Below, one piece after another: positions 15,572 through 22,533 of a stretch of 29,209 nucleotides of DNA. Below the pieces are notes generated by a model. It worked only from the letters and a program-made list of their open reading frames with translations. It ran no database searches and was not told the DNA's origin. This stretch comes from a virus. Within the stretch, counting starts at the first letter, position 1. Each line of letters opens with the position of its first letter. The position numbers and the translations under genes are program-made. The stretch covers positions 1 through 29,209 of the IMG/VR virus record IMGVR_UViG_3300017783_000139, one strand, 5' to 3'.

Positions 15572-16140
15572 AAGTATTTGTAGGGGTAGATGTTGGTAAA
15601 GTAGGTTTTATGGTATTGTATTCTAAGAAATTTGGTTACGATTTTTACCCTATGCCAACAGAAAGGGTTGGTACAGGAGATTTTTTAAAATCAGGAAAAG
15701 AAAAAACAAAAGCAGTATTCTCTGAAAAGGGTTTACTGCTTTATGCATTTAAAATAAAGCAGAAATATGGGGAATCAGCTAAATACATTGCTTGCATTGA
15801 AGACGTAACGGGTAGGTTTGGTTGGTCTGCACAGTCTAACTTTAGCTTTGGTTATGTTATGGGAATACAGAAGTCTCTTTTGCACTTAATGGGAGCAGAG
15901 GTACATTTAGTGAAAGCTATAAAGTGGCAGTCGTATATATATTCCGACTACGAAAAAGTAATGGTTCCTAGTAAGTCAGGAAAGAAGATGGTTCACGACA
16001 CTAAGGCGACCTCAGCTAAAGTTTCACAAATTATGGAACCTGAAATAGATTTTAGAAAGACAGAGAGGTCTAAAAATATTGATGATAATAAAACAGATGC
16101 ATTTTTAATAAATGTGTATTGTCAAAAAATTTTTGGATAA
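15568..16140 (+). CDS. RuvC-like Holliday junction resolvase
   Basis: This 190-residue RNase H-fold nuclease has the RuvC layout: VGVDVGKVG (Asp8), then a YPMP segment typical of phage RuvC-like proteins, ACIEDVTG (Glu78), and NIDDNKTDAFLI near the C-terminus (Asp172/173, Asp177). It should resolve four-way junctions formed by recombination or replication. I chose ATG 15568, giving MKVFVGVDVGK, rather than the in-frame codon at 15523. The 15 residues before it are not family-like, and 15568 overlaps the stop of the upstream small gene as ATGA. It is the last gene of the operon; a promoter begins about 24 nt after the stop. Confidence 0.82.
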   Translation: MKVFVGVDVGKVGFMVLYSKKFGYDFYPMPTERVGTGDFLKSGKEKTKAVFSEKGLLLYAFKIKQKYGESAKYIACIEDVTGRFGWSAQSNFSFGYVMGIQKSLLHLMGAEVHLVKAIKWQSYIYSDYEKVMVPSKSGKKMVHDTKATSAKVSQIMEPEIDFRKTERSKNIDDNKTDAFLINVYCQKIFG

Positions 16141-16163
16141 AAATAAAAATAATTGAAAATATA

Positions 16164-16195
16164 TTTGGTGGTAACATTTTAATCACATATATTTG
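16164..16195 (+). promoter_or_regulatory. Promoter with extended shared motif (SPFH operon)
   Basis: TTTG at 16164-16167 and TATATTTG at 16188-16195, spacer 20. The block tttggtggtaacatt (16164-16178) and the block acatatatttgcag (16185-16198) are both identical to those at 26944-26978, well beyond the basic consensus. Confidence 0.9.
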
Positions 16196-16235
16196 CAGTG
16201 TCAATAATGACAAACAATAATAAAATAAGTAAAAG

Positions 16236-17051
16236 ATGAAAAAAGTATTAGTATTAGTAATGTTGGCTATAATGACAGTTTCTTGTCACGGAGTTTCACC
16301 CGATGCAGGTGAAGAGGCTGTATTAATTTATAAGCCTTGGTTTTTTGGGCACGGAAGTATAGATGATGATGCTGTTGGTACAGGATTAACTTGGTGTTTT
16401 TGGTCAACAAGTTCAGAGACATTCAACTTAAAGCCAATGAAGATAACAGAAAAGTTTGATGACCTAATCACATCAGATAATGTACCTGTAGATTTTGATG
16501 CATTTTTAACAGTTAGTTTAATTGAAGGGAAAACACCTTTTTTACTTAGAGAGTTTGGGGTTAATTGGTATAGCAATAGTTGCAAGGAACAGTTTAGAAC
16601 ATTTACAAGAAATTATGCTAAAAAGCAAAAGTTGTTTGAACTTACCACAAGTGCCGTTGTTTTAAATCAAGGAGAAAAGGTTGTGTTAGATTCCATAAGG
16701 GCTTATGTTAAAAAGAAGGGGCTTCCAATTAATATTGATGGAGTTACGATTGGTAAAGTTTCTCCACCTGCTGCAGTTCTTGCAGAAACATCAAAAACTG
16801 CAGCAATGAAGCAGAGTAAAAAAACCAACCTTGAAAGAGAAGGTTCTGAGTTGGCTAGGGTTGCTGCAGAGTCAGCTTCAGCAAAAGCTGATAAAGCATA
16901 CCGAACTGAGATGGGTATGACGACAGACCAATACTTAAGGTCAAGAGCTCTAGACATACAAGAGAAGCAGATTATAATGGCAGAAAAATCTGCAGGTAAA
17001 GTTACTGTGTTATTTAATCAGGGGGCTGTACCTACAATGAAAGTTAACTAA
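16236..17051 (+). CDS. SPFH/band-7 domain lipoprotein (prohibitin-like)
   Basis: The 271-residue protein starts with a lipoprotein signal (MKKVLVLVMLAIMTVSC, lipid-bearing Cys17). It continues with an SPFH/band-7 domain (about 24-180): EEAVLIYKPWFFG, the strand ETFNLKPMKITEKFD, SDNVPVDFDAFLTVSLIEG (family pattern TxDxxxVxxDaxvxxRI), and a C-terminal end of the domain around LPINIDGVTIGKVSPP. An alanine- and charge-rich helix (about 180-255) follows, as in prohibitin and stomatin relatives, which assemble into rings on membranes. It would sit on the periplasmic side of the envelope. It is the first gene behind a strong promoter and shares a transcript with the SNF2 helicase. Why a phage needs it is unclear; superinfection exclusion or protection of an envelope protein are possibilities. 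Confidence 0.82.
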   Translation: MKKVLVLVMLAIMTVSCHGVSPDAGEEAVLIYKPWFFGHGSIDDDAVGTGLTWCFWSTSSETFNLKPMKITEKFDDLITSDNVPVDFDAFLTVSLIEGKTPFLLREFGVNWYSNSCKEQFRTFTRNYAKKQKLFELTTSAVVLNQGEKVVLDSIRAYVKKKGLPINIDGVTIGKVSPPAAVLAETSKTAAMKQSKKTNLEREGSELARVAAESASAKADKAYRTEMGMTTDQYLRSRALDIQEKQIIMAEKSAGKVTVLFNQGAVPTMKVN

Positions 17052-17063
17052 AAAGTAAATTTA

Positions 17064-18740
17064 TTGAATAAATATTATATTGATAAGATAAATAAAACCG
17101 TTGTTCTCGATTTTGAGTTCAACGATTTAATAGTTTCTGACATTAAGGATTGTGGATATAAGGCTAGGTTTAACCCTGAGCTGAAACATTGGGTTGTTGG
17201 AGTTGATGAGTATACTATACCGAGAATACAACATGTTATCAAAAAATATGGTTTTAAGGATAGTAAGAGGAAAGAGGTTGAGTATGAAAGGTATGATTAC
17301 GGAATACCTCAAGATAAAATTGAAAGTTTAAGAAAAATTTGTGAAGAAAAAGACTTTGCATATACACCTAGAGAGTACCAATTAGAAGCTTTAGCATTCG
17401 CTTTAGAGAAAGGTAGTTTAATAAACGGAGATGACGTTGGGTGCGGAAAGACTTATGAGTCAATACTTTATGCTGAAGTCTCAGATTCTTTTCCATGTTT
17501 AATTATAACACCGAGCTCGGTAAAATATAATTGGAAAGAGAAATATGAGGAAATTTTAAAAGGAAGGAGAAGTGTATCAGTCATAGAGTCCAAGGAAACA
17601 AAGACTAGAAAAAACGATTGGACTTCAGATGTTGTTGTAATTAACTATGATATAGTTGGACAGAAAGGTGGAAAAATTAGGTTCAATGAACTTATTGATA
17701 TAGATTGGAAAATGACTATTGTTGATGAAGCACATATGCTTAAAAACAAAGATTCACAAAGGTCAAAAGCTATAAAGAAAGTTTTAAAAGATATTTCCAA
17801 AATACAGTTTTTGACAGGTACTGCGACAATGAATAAGCCTGTAGAATTATGGAACCTACTAAAATTGACTAGGTATGATGATAAGGTTGCAGGAGATTGG
17901 TATTCATTCATAAGAAGGTACTGCGGAGGATATAAGGGAAAATTTGGTTGGGTTACAGATGGAGCCACAAACATATTTGAGCTAAATAGACTTTTAAGAG
18001 AAACGTGCTATATGAGGAGAGAAAAGAGGGAGGTGTTAAAAGAAATGCCACCTGTAACAAAACAAGTTATTCACACCACATTTAGCAAGTCAAGAGAATA
18101 CAAGCACGCTGTAAATAATCTTATAGATTATATTCGAGAAACACAGGGTTCAGAAAAAGCCGAATCAGCAATGGAGGCTGAACATTTGGTTGCAATAACA
18201 CTTTTAAGAAAATTGAGTATTGAGGGAAAGATGAAATTCTTGACACAATATTTGAAAGATTGGAAAGAGTGCGGAGAAAAGTTGGTGGTATTTGGAGTTC
18301 ACAAAGAAGGTTTGGAGGAATTGTCAAAAACTTTCAAATGTCCACTTATTGCAGGAGGAGTTTCTTCAAAGAAAAAGCAAGAGATTGTTAACGAGTGGCA
18401 GAAGAGTGATGATGTTTTCTTATTTGCAAACATTGCATCAGGAGGTACAGGTATCGATGGTTTACAAAAAGTGTGTTCGAATATGCTTATAGTTGAATTG
18501 CCTTGGAGACCTTCAGATTTAGAGCAAGCTATTGGTAGATTGGATAGGTCAGGTCAAACTGTACCAACAACAATAACGTTCGCCTTATCTGAGGATACTA
18601 TAGATATGGATATGTGGGAAATGTTGGCATCTAAAGAGGCAGTTACGGAAGCTGTAAATAAAGGTATAGATGTAGCTAAAAACAAGTCAGGAATGAAGCA
18701 CGTTTTAAACAATATTATTAAAAAAGGAAAAATAAAATAG
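17064..18740 (+). CDS. SNF2-family DNA helicase/translocase (SMARCAL1-like layout)
   Basis: This 558-residue superfamily 2 ATPase has GDDVGCGKT (motif I, 122-130), IVDEAHMLKN (motif II, DEAH at 221-224), FLTGTATMN (motif III, 250-256) and a C-terminal helicase lobe ending with GGTGIDGLQKV, ELPWRPSDLEQAIGRLDRSGQT (motifs V-VI). Residues 1-65 (VVLDFEFNDLIVSDIKDCGY, then FNPELKHWVVG) resemble the small HARP-type module of annealing helicases, so remodelling of forks or recombination intermediates is likely. The start is TTG 17064; no in-frame ATG lies near, and the N-terminal module needs this start. It lies 12 nt after the SPFH stop. Confidence 0.88.
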   Translation: MNKYYIDKINKTVVLDFEFNDLIVSDIKDCGYKARFNPELKHWVVGVDEYTIPRIQHVIKKYGFKDSKRKEVEYERYDYGIPQDKIESLRKICEEKDFAYTPREYQLEALAFALEKGSLINGDDVGCGKTYESILYAEVSDSFPCLIITPSSVKYNWKEKYEEILKGRRSVSVIESKETKTRKNDWTSDVVVINYDIVGQKGGKIRFNELIDIDWKMTIVDEAHMLKNKDSQRSKAIKKVLKDISKIQFLTGTATMNKPVELWNLLKLTRYDDKVAGDWYSFIRRYCGGYKGKFGWVTDGATNIFELNRLLRETCYMRREKREVLKEMPPVTKQVIHTTFSKSREYKHAVNNLIDYIRETQGSEKAESAMEAEHLVAITLLRKLSIEGKMKFLTQYLKDWKECGEKLVVFGVHKEGLEELSKTFKCPLIAGGVSSKKKQEIVNEWQKSDDVFLFANIASGGTGIDGLQKVCSNMLIVELPWRPSDLEQAIGRLDRSGQTVPTTITFALSEDTIDMDMWEMLASKEAVTEAVNKGIDVAKNKSGMKHVLNNIIKKGKIK

Positions 18741-18747
18741 ATTTTTC

Positions 18748-18778
18748 TTGCACAGTACATTTATATAACATATATTTG
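18748..18778 (+). promoter_or_regulatory. Promoter for the ThyA/RNase H operon
   Basis: TTG at 18748-18750 and TATATTTG at 18771-18778, spacer 20. The block acatatatttgcag (18768-18781) and the following agtaataat match the promoter at 26944; the upstream half differs. Confidence 0.85.
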
Positions 18779-18808
18779 CAGAGTAATAATTAAAAAATAG
18801 ATAAAATT

Positions 18809-19180
18809 ATGGGATTTAAAATTAAGATTTATAGCGAGGAACATTCTAAGGCGGTTCAAGAAAAATTATTTGAGATAGGTTATAGTTGGAATGGCAGTAA
18901 AGACATTAAATACACTTACCTTGACCGTATAATGTTTTATGAAAATATTATTCATGGAATTTTTGTAAACTCAGCAAGTAATTTTGATAGCCCTGACTAC
19001 AACTATTTTGAGACTGTAACTCTAGACGACCTTTATTCAGGCAGGTTCAAAAAAGAAGTTTCTTTAAAACTTACTTCTGACTACACAGCTTACCTGAAAG
19101 ATGGGTTTGTACAAGTTGGGTGTCAAGAGATACCTTTTGAAAAGATTGAGGAGTTGTACAATTTAATTTACAAGAGCTAA
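18809..19180 (+). CDS. Unrecognised small phage protein
   Basis: I do not recognise a function for this 123-residue protein. The opening, MGFKIKIYSEEHSKAVQEKLFEIGYSW, has a form I associate with small phage proteins of unknown role, in which a strand leads into an amphipathic helix and a GYxW turn. The remainder alternates short strands (FVNSASNFDSP, FVQVGCQEIPF) and a final helix (EKIEELYNLIYKS). There is no signal peptide. It is the first gene after its promoter. Its TAA shares the A with the next ATG, so the two genes are coupled. Confidence 0.62.
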   Translation: MGFKIKIYSEEHSKAVQEKLFEIGYSWNGSKDIKYTYLDRIMFYENIIHGIFVNSASNFDSPDYNYFETVTLDDLYSGRFKKEVSLKLTSDYTAYLKDGFVQVGCQEIPFEKIEELYNLIYKS

Positions 19181-19419
19181 TGTTTGAGGTAGGTAAGTTG
19201 TATAGGGATAAAAAAAACGGAGCCATTTTAGGTTTGGTTGAAATCGACAAAGGTGGTGATTTTATTTTTCTTGTTCTTCAGGATGATAAGGATAGTTACT
19301 ATTCAGACGTGAATGGGTATGTAGGCTTGTTTAATGAGGATGCTAAGGAGTGCTTAGAGACATATGAGGGTGATGAAGGTTTATTAAAAATGTTTAAAAG
19401 TAAAGAGATACGGTTATGA
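19180..19419 (+). CDS. Small SH3-like protein of unknown function
   Basis: This 79-residue protein opens MFEVGKLYRDKKNGAILGLVE and continues with strands (DFIFLVLQDD, YYSDVNGYVGLF) and an acidic helix. The start, V-G-K-x-Y followed by a turn and two strands, is shared with the small proteins at 21547 and 22264, which suggests a family of small beta-barrel proteins scattered through this operon. It shares one base with the upstream stop, and its own TGA overlaps the next small gene's ATG. The function is unknown. Confidence 0.6.
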   Translation: MFEVGKLYRDKKNGAILGLVEIDKGGDFIFLVLQDDKDSYYSDVNGYVGLFNEDAKECLETYEGDEGLLKMFKSKEIRL

Positions 19420-19511
19420 GAAATTATTTAAAGAGCTTGTATTATGTGATTAGGTATTGGTTTTTGAGCGATGATGCTTGGGAGAAACAGTTAACAAGAT
19501 TAAAATTTTAA
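19416..19511 (+). CDS. 31-residue basic, aromatic-rich miniprotein
   Basis: A very short gene that overlaps the preceding stop as ATGA and ends 10 nt before the next lipoprotein gene. It encodes MRNYLKSLYYVIRYWFLSDD, then AWEKQLTRLKF. It is rich in aromatic and basic residues, with an amphipathic helix and no full membrane segment. The coupling to the upstream gene and the way it fills the gap favour a real gene, but at 31 codons the evidence is limited. Confidence 0.38.
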   Translation: MRNYLKSLYYVIRYWFLSDDAWEKQLTRLKF

Positions 19512-19521
19512 AAAGTATATT

Positions 19522-19779
19522 ATGAAAAAATTATTATTAGTAATGTTACTATCAGCTACGTTGTTTAGTTGTTCAAGTGACAATGATTTTGCCAAAGGTG
19601 AAAAAATTCTTAAGGCACAAGGCTACACAAATATTAAGAACACAGGACATTCTTTTTTTTGTTGCGGTGAAGGTGACTCTTTTTCAACAGGATTTACAGC
19701 TATAAGTCCAAAAGGAGATGAAATTAAAGGGTGTTTTTGCAGCAGTATTTTGAAAGGAGTAACAGTACGTTTTGAATAA
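19522..19779 (+). CDS. Small lipoprotein with conserved Cys-rich core
   Basis: This 85-residue protein starts with a lipoprotein signal (MKKLLLVMLLSATLFSC, Cys17). The mature part reads GYTNIKNTGHSFFCCGEGDSF, then STGFTAISPKGDEIKGCFC, then LKGVTVRF. I recognise this pattern (GYxxIxxTGxxxFxCxExDxFxTgFxAxxxxGxxxxGxxC, ending GxTxRF) from small phage and prophage proteins of unknown role; four Cys suggest disulfides in the periplasm. It would be anchored in the envelope. The next gene, an exported transglycosylase, starts inside its last codons (8-nt overlap), so the pair probably acts together. Confidence 0.7.
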   Translation: MKKLLLVMLLSATLFSCSSDNDFAKGEKILKAQGYTNIKNTGHSFFCCGEGDSFSTGFTAISPKGDEIKGCFCSSILKGVTVRFE

Positions 19780-20209
19780 ATATTTTATAGTGTTGTTGTT
19801 TTCAACAAATTTGTTTTTAGCACAGGATTTTCCAACGGAAGAGTTTTTGGCTAAACAGAGGTTTGTAGAAAGTAGTGACAGTCAGGATGCGGTTAGCTCG
19901 TGTGGTGCGATTGGGGTTGCACAATTCCTACCATCCACATGGAGTTGGATAATTGAGATTGGTTTAATAAAAGCCAACAGTGACATATCTAACAGAGAGC
20001 ATCAAATAGAGGCACAGAGAGCTTATATGACATATCTTTATAGTAGGACATGGATTATAAAAAAGGATGCCTTAGAAGCCTCAATTTCCGCTTATAATTG
20101 CGGAAGGGGTAGAGTTCTAAAACTAATGAGAATTCATGGTGTGTTGTGGAAACAATATTTACCAAAAGAAACAAAAAACTACTTAAAAAAGTTAGGTTAT
20201 GGCAAGTGA
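19772..20209 (+). CDS. Exported lytic transglycosylase (SLT domain)
   Basis: The 145-residue protein has a Sec signal peptide (MNKYFIVLLFSTNLFLA, cleavage near AQ-DF) and a compact goose-type/SLT lysozyme fold: RFVESSDSQDAVSS with catalytic Glu33, CGAIGVAQFLPSTWSW (45-59) and SAYNCGRGRVLKL. It should cleave the glycan strand of peptidoglycan in the periplasm without needing a holin. The start is TTG at 19772, chosen because it gives an intact signal peptide; it overlaps the lipoprotein gene by 8 nt. It is distinct from the M15 endolysin, being expressed with early-type genes far from the lysis cassette, so it may serve entry, exclusion or slow envelope remodelling. Confidence 0.85.
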   Translation: MNKYFIVLLFSTNLFLAQDFPTEEFLAKQRFVESSDSQDAVSSCGAIGVAQFLPSTWSWIIEIGLIKANSDISNREHQIEAQRAYMTYLYSRTWIIKKDALEASISAYNCGRGRVLKLMRIHGVLWKQYLPKETKNYLKKLGYGK

Positions 20210-20372
20210 AGTGGAACAAGTGTGTGTTGAATGTGGAGTTCCACATTTAACAGAAAAACAAAAAATGCAAGGTGGTGTTCATACATTTTCAGTTGGAGAA
20301 TGTATAGTATGTAATGAGAAAAAATTAGTAACTTCAACAAGGCACTATAACTACCTTGGTAAAAAACGATAA
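20199..20372 (+). CDS. Small zinc-ribbon protein
   Basis: A 57-residue gene below usual cut-offs, overlapping the transglycosylase gene by 11 nt and ending 2 nt before the next ATG. It has two clear CxxC knuckles: CVECGVPHL (Cys9, Cys12) and GECIVCNEKK (Cys35, Cys38), followed by VTSTRHYNYL. That is a zinc ribbon, as in many small phage regulators and adaptor proteins that bind nucleic acid or protein. The function is unknown; the tight packing and the paired motifs make it a convincing gene. Confidence 0.72.
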   Translation: MASEVEQVCVECGVPHLTEKQKMQGGVHTFSVGECIVCNEKKLVTSTRHYNYLGKKR

Positions 20373-20374
20373 TT

Positions 20375-20632
20375 ATGATTATAAAAGATAAAAGTTTAGG
20401 AAAGTATGAAATACACCATGATGGTTGCTCATACACAGTTTGTGAAAAAACCAACAGAGTTGACAAGCAAGGTAATGATATTTTTAAAAGTCATGCTTTC
20501 TGCTCATCAGTAGAAAATGCTTTGAGAAAAGTTGCAAGATTGTTAATTGAAAAAAGTGATGCTCAGTATACAGTTAGTGAATACATTACAGAATTAAAAA
20601 ACATTTCAGAAAAAATAATTAAAATAGATTAA
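20375..20632 (+). CDS. Unrecognised small phage protein
   Basis: This 85-residue protein starts with strands (KYEIHHDGCSYTVCEKTNRVDKQG) and ends with helices (SVENALRKVARLLIEK and TVSEYITELKNISEKI). The order, a beta-hairpin carrying a polar loop followed by an ALRKxxRL helix and a final amphipathic helix, is one I have seen in small phage proteins of unknown role. There is no export signal. It is followed without a gap by thyA (TAA then ATG), so it is translated with it. Confidence 0.6.
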   Translation: MIIKDKSLGKYEIHHDGCSYTVCEKTNRVDKQGNDIFKSHAFCSSVENALRKVARLLIEKSDAQYTVSEYITELKNISEKIIKID

Positions 20633-21529
20633 ATGCCAAAAATAGATTTAGAATATAATGACATCATAAAGGATGTTTTAGAGAATGGAAAAACATATAT
20701 TAATAAGAACAGGGGTATTACTAGATTACAGATTCCAAGTTATACTTTCAGACATTCTTTTGAGGATGGATTCCCTGCAGTTAGTTCTAAAAAACTTGCC
20801 TTTAAAAGTATTGTTGGGGAGCTTATTTGGTTTTTAGAGGGTAGTAATGATGTTAGGTATCTTAACAACAATGGGATTAAAATTTGGAATAAGGATGCCT
20901 ATAATTGGTACAAGTCTAAAAACACCCATGTTGGAGATAAAGCACTTTTGACATACAAAGAGTTTTCAGAAAAAGGAGAAGGTTCTGTAGGTCAAAATTA
21001 TTCTGTTCAGTGGAGAAATTTTGGAGGAAAGGTTGACCAAATTCAGGAGTTGATAGATGGCATGAAGGGGGATATTATGAGCTCTAGGTTAAAGGTTGAA
21101 GCTTGGAACCCAACGGAGCTTGATGAAACAGCACTTCCACCTTGCCATACAGGTTTTCAGATAATTGGTGTTCCTTTAGAGGGTGGTGAGTTTGGTTTCG
21201 AATTACATTGGAATCAGAGAAGTGTGGATTTATTTTTAGGACTTCCATTTAACATTGCCTCATATGCAGTTTTAGCAAAGATTTTAGAGGCTGAGACAGG
21301 TCATAAAGCATTAGGTATAGAAGGTTCTCTAAAATGTGTTCATTTGTACGGAAATTCAATAGATGCTGCCAAAGAACTAATTTCTAGAAAAGTTATCGAT
21401 GGGGATGTGTTTTTAAGTATGGATTACGATGGTTTAGACCTTATGGAGATAGATGATTTTAAACTAGAGGGATACACCTCACATGAAGCTATTAAGGTAG
21501 AAATGGTTGCTCCAACAAACGTTAAGTAA
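20633..21529 (+). CDS. thyA: Thymidylate synthase ThyA
   Basis: This 298-residue enzyme methylates dUMP to dTMP using methylenetetrahydrofolate. The catalytic motif is ALPPCHTGFQ (Cys171). The substrate-binding segment is HWNQRSVDLFLGLPFNIASYAVLA, where Asn207 corresponds to E. coli Asn177, which recognises uracil; phage dCMP hydroxymethylases carry Asp there, so this should be a true thymidylate synthase. RHSFEDGFPAVSSKKLAFKSIVGELIWFL is the usual N-terminal region. The C-terminus ends VEMVAPTNVK, a few residues past the usual AP-V-I end. The ATG abuts the upstream stop. It joins NrdA and the dNMP kinase in dNTP supply. Confidence 0.93.
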   Translation: MPKIDLEYNDIIKDVLENGKTYINKNRGITRLQIPSYTFRHSFEDGFPAVSSKKLAFKSIVGELIWFLEGSNDVRYLNNNGIKIWNKDAYNWYKSKNTHVGDKALLTYKEFSEKGEGSVGQNYSVQWRNFGGKVDQIQELIDGMKGDIMSSRLKVEAWNPTELDETALPPCHTGFQIIGVPLEGGEFGFELHWNQRSVDLFLGLPFNIASYAVLAKILEAETGHKALGIEGSLKCVHLYGNSIDAAKELISRKVIDGDVFLSMDYDGLDLMEIDDFKLEGYTSHEAIKVEMVAPTNVK

Positions 21530-21546
21530 AATAAAATTCATTAATT

Positions 21547-21741
21547 ATGGTGTCAGAGTTGGAGGTAGGTAAAAAGTATACAGACAGTACAAATACATTT
21601 ACAGTGTTAAGCTTTGAAGGTAAAAACCTTGAGGTCGTGGTGGTTAGTATTTTGGAAGATGACCACGGATATAAAGGTGTCGATGGGGAGTATAGATTCT
21701 TCTATAAACCTTTTTGTAGAATTGTGCATTTAAAAGAATAG
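21547..21741 (+). CDS. Small SH3-like protein of unknown function
   Basis: This 64-residue protein reads SELEVGKKYTDSTNTFTVLS, then KNLEVVVVSILEDD and EYRFFYKPFCRIV, an all-strand pattern of about five strands. The VGKxYxDxxNxFTV opening is shared with the proteins at 19180 and 22264. It lies between thyA and the RNase H gene, 17 nt after the first and 2 nt before the TTG of the second. The function is unknown. Confidence 0.6.
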   Translation: MVSELEVGKKYTDSTNTFTVLSFEGKNLEVVVVSILEDDHGYKGVDGEYRFFYKPFCRIVHLKE

Positions 21742-21743
21742 GT

Positions 21744-22262
21744 TTGAAAATATTATGTTATACAGATGGCTCCGCTTGTGTAAGGGGAGTCAATAAAGAC
21801 AAAGGAGGTTTTGGGGTATATTTCCCCAACCTCTTTGGCGAAAAGAAGCTTTTATCAAAAGCTTTTTTAAAAGCCAAAACAGGACAAATGGAAATTACGT
21901 CATTGCTTTATGCAATTAGGTCAATTCCAAAAGAGTGTTCTGAGAATATTGATTTAGTGATTTATTCGGATAGCGAATATGTTGTAAAGAGTTTTACAGA
22001 AAATCGTTTGAGGAAATGGATTTCAAATGGTTGGAGAAATTCTTCAGGTAATGTAAAAAACAGGGAATTATGGGAGGATGTGTTAGAGGCATTAAAAGAA
22101 AGACCAAAGGTAAAACTTCACATGAATCACATTAAGTCACATCAAGTAGAAAAAGAAAAGGATGCAGATAAAAAAGTACAACTACTTTTAGACCCACACA
22201 TTAGGGGGAATAGAATAGCTGACTTATTAGCAGACTATAAAAGACACACTAAATATTATTAA
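21744..22262 (+). CDS. rnhA: Ribonuclease HI
   Basis: The 172-residue protein has the full RNase H active site: CYTDGSACV (Asp8), GQMEITSLLYAI (Glu50), VIYSDSEYVV (Asp76), the flexible-loop His in HIKSHQVE (His133) and GNRIADLLAD (Asp160). The basic segment RKWISNGWRNSSGNVKNRELW is the usual substrate-binding handle. It removes RNA from RNA-DNA hybrids such as Okazaki primers, fitting the phage replisome. A short lysine-rich insertion (EKEKDADKKVQ) follows His133. The start is TTG 21744, which gives the correct first strand. Confidence 0.93.
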   Translation: MKILCYTDGSACVRGVNKDKGGFGVYFPNLFGEKKLLSKAFLKAKTGQMEITSLLYAIRSIPKECSENIDLVIYSDSEYVVKSFTENRLRKWISNGWRNSSGNVKNRELWEDVLEALKERPKVKLHMNHIKSHQVEKEKDADKKVQLLLDPHIRGNRIADLLADYKRHTKYY

Positions 22263-22263
22263 A

Positions 22264-22467
22264 ATGACAACATTTAAGGTAGGTCAAATTAGGCTATGTA
22301 AAAGGACTTGGGTAAAGTATACCGTACTAAAAGTAAATGACGATGAAAGTGTTGTTTTACTTTATTGGTGTGCTTGCCATGACTTTCCACATATAAAGGG
22401 TAGACCAAGAGAGGTTTACTTTAAAAAGGGGTTTGAGGAAGATAGAATAATAAAAAATGTAAAATAA
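22264..22467 (+). CDS. Small SH3-like protein of unknown function
   Basis: The 67-residue protein reads TTFKVGQIRLCKRTWVKYTV, LKVNDDESVVLLYWC, then PREVYFKKGFEEDRI. The strand order matches the small proteins at 19180 and 21547 (opening V-G-x-x-x, then a Y-x-V strand and a VVLL strand). It also has two close Cys (WCAC) not found in the others. The ATG is one base after the RNase H stop, and it is the last gene before the next promoter. The function is unknown. Confidence 0.6.
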   Translation: MTTFKVGQIRLCKRTWVKYTVLKVNDDESVVLLYWCACHDFPHIKGRPREVYFKKGFEEDRIIKNVK

Positions 22468-22478
22468 TTAAAAAATAG

Positions 22479-22510
22479 TTTGGTGGAATGATTTAAATGA
22501 CATATCTTTG
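22479..22510 (+). promoter_or_regulatory. Promoter for the NrdA/HU operon
   Basis: TTTG at 22479-22482 in a tttggtgg context shared with the promoters at 16164 and 26944, and TATCTTTG at 22503-22510, spacer 20. Confidence 0.85.
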
Positions 22511-22533
22511 TCGAGAACAAAAACTATAGAGAT

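Noticed and set aside
16207-16239. A 10-codon frame (MTNNNKISKR) overlapping the SPFH start as ATGA, possible leader peptide
   Set aside because: Too short and low in complexity; such frames arise easily in A-rich leaders. No regulatory hairpin accompanies it.
20633-21529. dCMP hydroxymethylase (modified-base synthesis) instead of ThyA
   Set aside because: Asn is present at the uracil-recognising position (LPFNIASY), where hydroxymethylases have Asp, and no other base-modification gene is visible.
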